From Talinum fruticosum (Eukaryota > Streptophyta > Magnoliopsida > Caryophyllales > Talinaceae), in assembly GCA_021018815.1 (NCBI GenBank), contig JAITYX010000003.1:9360501-9424500 (forward strand): a stretch of 64,000 nt of DNA, in the 5' to 3' direction. This document shows positions 58,552 to 64,000 of this stretch, piece after piece. Position numbers and translations under genes: made by a program. Each line of letters opens with the position of its first letter. Within the stretch, counting starts at the first letter, position 1. The notes below the pieces were generated by a model. It was not told the origin of the DNA. It saw nothing but the letters and a program-made list of their open reading frames with translations, and ran no database searches.

Positions 58552-60184
58552 GTTAAAATCAAATTACTTGAAGTATTGACCTTATTAATGAAACATTTTA
58601 TTTCAAAATAATTGTTAAGGCCATGGACGTCGATCATTTGAGTCATCCTTTCAAAAAGAAACAAAGGGGGAGGAAACACCAAGTATTGAGGTACGTTTAT
58701 TATTTATGCCATATGAAAATTCACATATTTATATATATAGATACCAAAATGGTTTGCTTAATGAAAATGAACCATTTCAAATATTATTTATCACCTAATT
58801 ATGTGGCTTGACTCATATTAATCATATCATATCCTGATCATATCATATATATTTGGCAATTATCAACCAAATTTCCTAATCAGTATGGGTGTGCGCATAT
58901 TTAGGGAAACGATTATTGTAAGGAGTCACTCAGATAATAAATGAACAATTTTTTACTATATTCTTTCTATTTGATTTATAAATGAATTGAAATGCACGTA
59001 CTCAAAAATATCTTTACATAATAATTATTTACAATACATGGATAGATGTGATAAGCTTCGGCTCATTATTTCAAAATGTTTTCTCTGTTTTGTTTTAGGT
59101 AAGGCCAATACGGAGGAAACAGGATTATTTATTTTGGTCAACAAGATTAGAGGCTCACAGAGTGGTTGTCAAGATGATATTTGGGAGTCGTGTATGTTGT
59201 GGTTAGATAAATTGTAATCATGATGGTACTTATTAACATGTCTCTCGTTTATGTCGTTATAAGTTGGACATCTTAAGTGCTCGTGAACTTTAATGTGAGA
59301 CCCCGAAATTTCGGGTGTTTGCCTGCTAGTGAATTAGAATTTTTTTCCGAGTCGGAATTAGAAAACCCGAGAACCGAAATCGAGCATGGGTTAGCTTATT
59401 GGGGTTATTGAGATTGGAGTTGGGCCCAATTTGTCAAGGTCCAAAGCAGAAAATCAAAAGAAAAAGAAAGGAAAATGAGAAATGAAGGGATGGCTGGCAT
59501 TAAGGAGTAGTTGTCAAAGATTAAGTAAAGAGAGAGAGGGGTCCAATTGAAAGGGAGTAGCAAAGCCCATTATGTGTAATTAGGAAAAGAGGAGAGAGAG
59601 TGGGACTCGAGACATTAGAAGGAAAGAAGCGAAGCGAAGCGAAGCGGGAAAGAAAAAGAACGGGAAAGCGAAACAGGGAAAGCGAGAGAGGGAGAGAGCG
59701 CGAGAGGCCGGTGGCCGCCCGAACGGCAAGGCGCCGCTGCCGGTGGGCAAGGGAGAGCGAGAGCTCGGGAGGGCGAGCAAAGCAAAGGAAGAGGGGAAAG
59801 CGAGAGACCGGGAGACAGAGACCACGAAGGGGAAGCGAACGCGAGGGCCAAGGAAGGCGGTCGGTGAGCACGGAGCTGCGGCCTATGGCCGGCGAGCGAG
59901 AGGAGGAAAACAGCGAGACCGGTTCCGAGGCCAAGGGCAAGGAGAATGAGAGGTAGAGCAGAGAAACAAAGGAAAACGAGTTGGAGCCCGAGAGAGAGAG
60001 CGATTGTGGGAAGCAGAGAGCGAAAGAAGGAGGTTTGAGGGAGTAGGAGCTAGACTAGAAATCGAAAGGCGTAAGAAGAAGCAAACCCCAATCTGAAATT
60101 CAAATCTTCAAACCGAAATTCTTAGAACCTCTAAGAATTCAAGGTGAGTAATCTGAATTCATCCTCTAAGAATTAAAATGAATT

Positions 60185-60310
60185 AGGTGGATTGAACTTG
60201 AATTTGAAGTATGAAATTGGAAACCCTAAGTTAATTGAAGAAGCTATAGGTGGATTGAACTTGAATTTGAAGTATGAAATTGGAAACCCTAAGTTAATTG
60301 AAGAAGCTAG
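60185..60310 (+). repeat. 63-bp exact or near-exact tandem duplication in B2
   Basis: Unit 60185-60247 and 60248-60310 (taggtggattgaacttgaat start) appear identical by eye. It is not in the other family-B copies that I compared. Confidence 0.9.
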
Positions 60311-61116
60311 AGGCCTAAATTCATGAATTAGCAACTCACGAATTGAAAAGTATGTTGCGAATTTGATGTCCGATTCATGAATTTAGTGATTATTGACCAT
60401 TCTTAAGCATGATTATTGAGCTGTATATTGAGAATTTGATGAAAATAGGTTGAATAGGTTTAGTGAGAAAAATTAGAAAATTGAATTCATGATTTAGTGC
60501 AGATTTTTCAATGAATAAAGCCTCGCTGTCCGCATTATTGTGTCTGTAATGTGTAGCCCGAAATTTCCTGAAATTTTTAGTGCAGCTTCCTGATAATTAA
60601 TGAGAATTTCCTGTAAAATTTGGTACGTGTTGGATGAGTAGATTGGAAGATATGCAATTTTAAGTGAAAATGTCCTGTTTTGAGCAAAATCGGAACTAAA
60701 TGAGTAACTCGAATCAAGAACAAAAATTTAAGAAGCTTTATGGCTAGATTAAAAGATATATATCGATTAAGAAAAGTTATAGAACCATTAACCACTTATA
60801 CGCGATAATACGCGATCATGAAAAAGATGAGTTTATTGATTAGGAATCCTAGTTGGCATGTTTATGTGATTATGTGTTTATCCTGAATTACATCGATTAT
60901 AAATGATATAAGCATGCGATGTGAAATGAATTGATTATACTTGAGGGGAACTTGCTTATGTGAATTGCCTATTTTGAAGAAGTTACGCATGAACGTGTTG
61001 AGCATGAATTATATGAATTAAGTATATCTTATGTATAAGTAATAAGAAGATAATGAGAAAATAAAGAAACATAAAGAACTAAAGAAGGGAGAAAGGTTTG
61101 TGTTATTGATCTAAGA

Positions 61117-61290
61117 CCCCACGAATTAAAGAACCCTCTCGAAGCTATGGCAATAGAAGTGTCTCGTCAACCTGAAGCCACGAATTGAATTGCTTCCAAG
61201 AATTATTGACGAGTATGCGTCCTTCACGGAAGGGAGGCTGCCTCGAGGCCACGAATTGTATGCCTCCGTGAACCGAGCCCACGAATTGTT
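61117..61290 (+). repeat. Recurring ccacgaatt(g/a) motif in B2
   Basis: The motif occurs at about 61119, 61180, 61250 and 61271, each followed by sequence containing ctccaag or ctccgtgaa pairs. It looks like a decayed array with irregular spacing. Confidence 0.6.
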
Positions 61291-62432
61291 TTGGCTCCAA
61301 GAACTGGGTCTTGAGAGCGGAACATAAATCTTCTTTCCATTCGAAACTAAGAAGACTTAAAAGAATTATGATATGAAGAATCGAATGATCATGCATGACG
61401 AACAAGAAAGAATGAATCGATGATTTATGAAATGCATGATTGAACTCAAGAAAAAGAATGAAAAGAAAAACGAATCCCGATTTCATATGAGATGAATATG
61501 ATAAGAACCGAGATATGATTTACGCGATGAATGATTTGCTTGATGAATGATTCTATGACTTACTTGCGTAGAAAGATGAATGAAGTATGTTTGATTGAAT
61601 TCATGAGTAATTGAAGTCATTATGTTTGTCGGCAAGTTGGTAAGTTTAGAATCTCGCATGTCTTAAGCATGTATGATCCGAATCGCATGTTATGAATGGA
61701 TTGTGAACTTACGTGTGTTTGTTAATGAATTAATGTGCAAAGTGAAACTTGGGGTTGGGTTTGGATTATTCACCGGGTTAGTGAGCTCATGACATCACCA
61801 ACATTTCGAGTACGAGGTTAAGACCGGCAGGAGTTGCCTTTGGCTTTTGGAAATAGCGAGATCGAATAGGAGATGTCGGACTTACTCGCTTGTTTTTCTG
61901 TCTTTTGTTTATAAAGATGTTGTAAAGACTATTGTATGTGAACTTAAGTTTTGATTAAGAATGTAAAAGCCCTATGTGAATACTCCGAGCAAGTGGCTCG
62001 TTGAGTCTCGTGTTGTGTTACTCCGAGCGTGTGGCTCGTTGAGTTTAAGATTGTGTTTCGTGCGGGGTTAGGGCTTTAAGCCTATGGGATTAGCCATGTT
62101 ACGGAGGAAACTCTGCCGAAATTTTCAGGAAAACCTTTGAAAACCTAGAGTTACGCTTCCGCCAATCCAAGAAGGGGTTATTAACCCTAAGTTGAGATCA
62201 TAAGCAGCCTTAGGGGTTCCTCCCGAGGAACCTTGGCATATAATACTCCTAGGGTGGGTCTAGGGGTGTTACATTTAACTTTGTAAGTGATGTTCATATT
62301 TTAATTGGGAGTTGTCTCGCTCTTTGTTGAAGAGCAGCGGTAATGCTTCTAATTCTCTTTTCCATTGCGCTAATTACTAGTTAATCGGTTATTAAGACTA
62401 AATTGATGATTATGGGATTTTGGGGCGTCACA

Positions 62433-64000
62433 TTGATTGAAAAAATAGTCATGAGTAATGTATTCAAACACAAAGTAATAACGTATAAATTAAATAGTAA
62501 TGAAATCTTATATGAAAAACCACCCAAAGCCACTTGTCCCTCTAAAACGGTCTCTAACATTATTCGAAACTAGCCACAACTGTCATTGTTTTCAACCTCA
62601 ACAATTGCCCAACCAATCTGAAACTTTGATTGTTTCCATCCATCCTCGTTAAAAGGCCACCTAAAAATGTCTTCAAAAAACAACGATTAATATAAATGAC
62701 TGGTCTACAACAAAAAATGAGCCCCTTTTTCCAGTCCATTAAAACATATAAAAAACCCTCCGAAAAACCGATATTTCCTTCACAATTTATGGATCAGTTT
62801 GGAGTATGAAAGTATTGTCCTTATTTGATCTCTTAAGCTCTTCAATATATCTTCCAACTCTAAAATAATGCTCCTTCATTGAGCCATATAACAATTTGTG
62901 AGCTACTTGTTTAGCCTTATACGCAATCCAATTCCTAATGCACACTTTAAAGTCCCTCTTCACTTCATTCATCATTTCTTTTGCAAGCCATAAAGGTCTC
63001 TCCTTGAACCTCATAAGGTAAATGCTTAGTAAGAAAAGAGTATTTCAACTACGTATTTTTCTTTCACCATGTTTCTTGTGCATTTGTGATGGTTGTTGAC
63101 AATTTTAACAACATATATTGCTTTTTTCCTGTCACATGAAGCATAAGCCCTAAAATTGCGCCCCTTTTACGACTACAACCACTATTTTCCTTGATGAGTC
63201 GGACACACTAATTTTCAAGCAATATCCATTGGCTAAAGAAAACTTACAAACTACATCTTTAAACCTTTCAGTAATACCAAAGGTTAACCCCACATTCCAC
63301 TTCAATTTCTTAAAATTAGTATGCTCATCAATCTTCATAGTTTGTCCTCTTTTCCTCAACCATGTAGGCATATCTATTTCACTCTAACCAAAAGTATTCA
63401 TTTTAGCTTCGAGTCTTCATAGTCACTCCGAGATCATGTACTAGTTTCTACACCGTCTTTGTCTCTAACATTTTCTTCACCAATTTCTTCATATGTTACC
63501 CTACAAGCAACAATAGATTTTTCTTCATCAAGGGCCTTTTGTCTTCTAAAATTAGCCATCTTAGACTATGTAGACCCATTCATCATCACTAGTCTCAACA
63601 TCCTCAACATATGTCTCCATTTGTTCATCCTCTTTAATATCAGCAACCTCAACCTCTTCAATGTCACCAACCTCACTAAAATTAATTGTCCTTTGACATT
63701 TTACTTTCAATGTAGATGTTTCACTTTCACCCTATTGCTCATCTTTAGAATCAGGTTCATACTCACTATAATCTAAACCTTTACTAAGGGAATCCAACCC
63801 AAGAAAATCCTCCTAAGGAATAGGTGACTCTAGTTTAGGGTCTTCCCAATCCTATCCAAGCATTTGTGGTTGGGACAGGGGAATGAGATTTTTCAGTATT
63901 AGGTGTGGGTACAGGGGTTGGTAATGTATCTAGGGAATGTGTTTGAGCCTCACTTGTTTGGACATCAATCTTTGGCCTTGTATTTGGAATGAGGATCCCT
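62433..64000 (-). pseudogene. MULE transposase, N-terminal half (continues past the window)
   Basis: Minus-strand parts in order: an acidic N-terminus (63560-63790; GLDSLSKGLDYSEYEPDSKD, EVGDIEEVEVADIKEDEQME, ETSDDEW) typical of MULE proteins; the Mutator DNA-binding region (63150-63371; WNVGLTFGITERFKDVVCKF, SLANGYCLKISVSDSSRKIV) with its cysteines lost; and the region before the catalytic core (62787-63014; WIAYKAKQVAHKLLYGSMKE, YFRVGRYIEELKRSNKDNTF). Next (62440-62760) is YVCFDGLKKGLIFCCRPVIY then GGLLTRMDGNNQSF, the start of the transposase core with its first Asp (R/ID.CFL.. reads INRCFLK, so the Asp is Asn). The rest is at 27560-28525. The frame breaks in several places. Confidence 0.85.

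Larger units (their letters stand above)
56916..59293 (+). other. LTR C2, main part
   Basis: U3/R-like sequence of a family-C LTR: a GC-rich island with the frame 57308-57595 (HRTSSPLEIRHLPAAAAGRH, low-complexity), then A/T-rich sequence with an atttaagtga array and a (TAA)n tract. No gene. The frame at 58987-59217 is short and unsupported. Confidence 0.5.
59294..62273 (+). mobile_element. Family-B solo LTR (B2), + orientation
   Basis: 2980 bp, tgtgagaccccgaaatttc to aggggtgttaca, with perfect tttaa duplication (59289-59293 and 62274-62278). It is the reverse orientation of B1 and of the LTRs of element B. Its G/A-rich leader island (59580-60060) is the counterpart of their C/T island, and its end carries cgagcaagtggctcgttgagt- and gctttaagcctatggg-type sequence that they share in reverse. 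No second LTR or interior is next to it. Confidence 0.87.

Noticed and set aside
59294..62273. Considered as a partner LTR of B1 (49188-52123) in one element.
   Set aside because: The two are in opposite orientation and each has its own perfect 5-bp duplication.

Overview
The window is plant nuclear DNA, most likely from a gene-poor, repeat-rich eudicot chromosome region. The evidence is plant-specific transposon coding sequence: a DUF4283-type LINE ORF1, Tat-lineage Ty3/gypsy pol with a second RNase H, a MULE transposase, CACTA ends and tRNA-iMet primer sites. There are 3-kb LTRs, long (TA)n, (CT)n and (TAA)n tracts, and a fragment of an S-domain receptor kinase. I found no intact host gene; nearly everything is transposable element, mostly nested and decayed. 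Function calls come from reading motifs by eye; no database was searched.

Left block (about 1-24.2 kb): a dead L1-type LINE on the + strand was split twice. ORF1 (about 420-1699) is cut by element A (1700-9816), a gag-only Ty3/gypsy element with 2.8-kb LTRs. ORF2 (11.1-15.1 kb; endonuclease, RT, zf-RVT, RNase H) is cut near its C-terminus by element B (15.1-24.06 kb, minus strand), a non-coding LARD with 3.36-kb LTRs. The last codons of ORF2 resume at 24064.

Middle (24.2-28.5 kb): a small palindrome, a hAT-like non-autonomous element with 8-bp target duplication, a broken GRF-zinc-finger gene (+), and the C-terminal half of a MULE transposase (minus).

Right block (28.5-64 kb): the N-terminal half of the same MULE appears at 62.4-64 kb. 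The 34 kb between the halves is explained by nested insertions. A family-C LTR (28526-62432) lies in the MULE. A 28.2-kb CACTA element (28563-56807, TSD aat) lies 37 bp inside that LTR, and a family-B solo LTR (59294-62273, TSD tttaa) lies further along it. Inside the CACTA is an Athila-like LARD (about 29.2-53.4 kb) whose PBS plus gag-like segment is inverted. A 16-kb Tat element (31905-47966, minus strand) sits in the LARD, a family-C solo LTR (38155-41417, TSD tgtgt) sits in the Tat, and a family-B solo LTR (49188-52123, TSD aaaat) sits in the LARD 3' LTR. The CACTA also holds two exons of an S-domain receptor kinase and an inverted repeat.

The nesting gives a relative order: MULE, then LTR-C, then CACTA, then LARD, then Tat, then solo LTR. 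The most notable items are the very large CACTA, the antisense, apparently spliced gene with several TATA boxes inside the Tat element, the inversion in the LARD, and a 480-bp TA/TATG expansion in one of two copies of an LTR.
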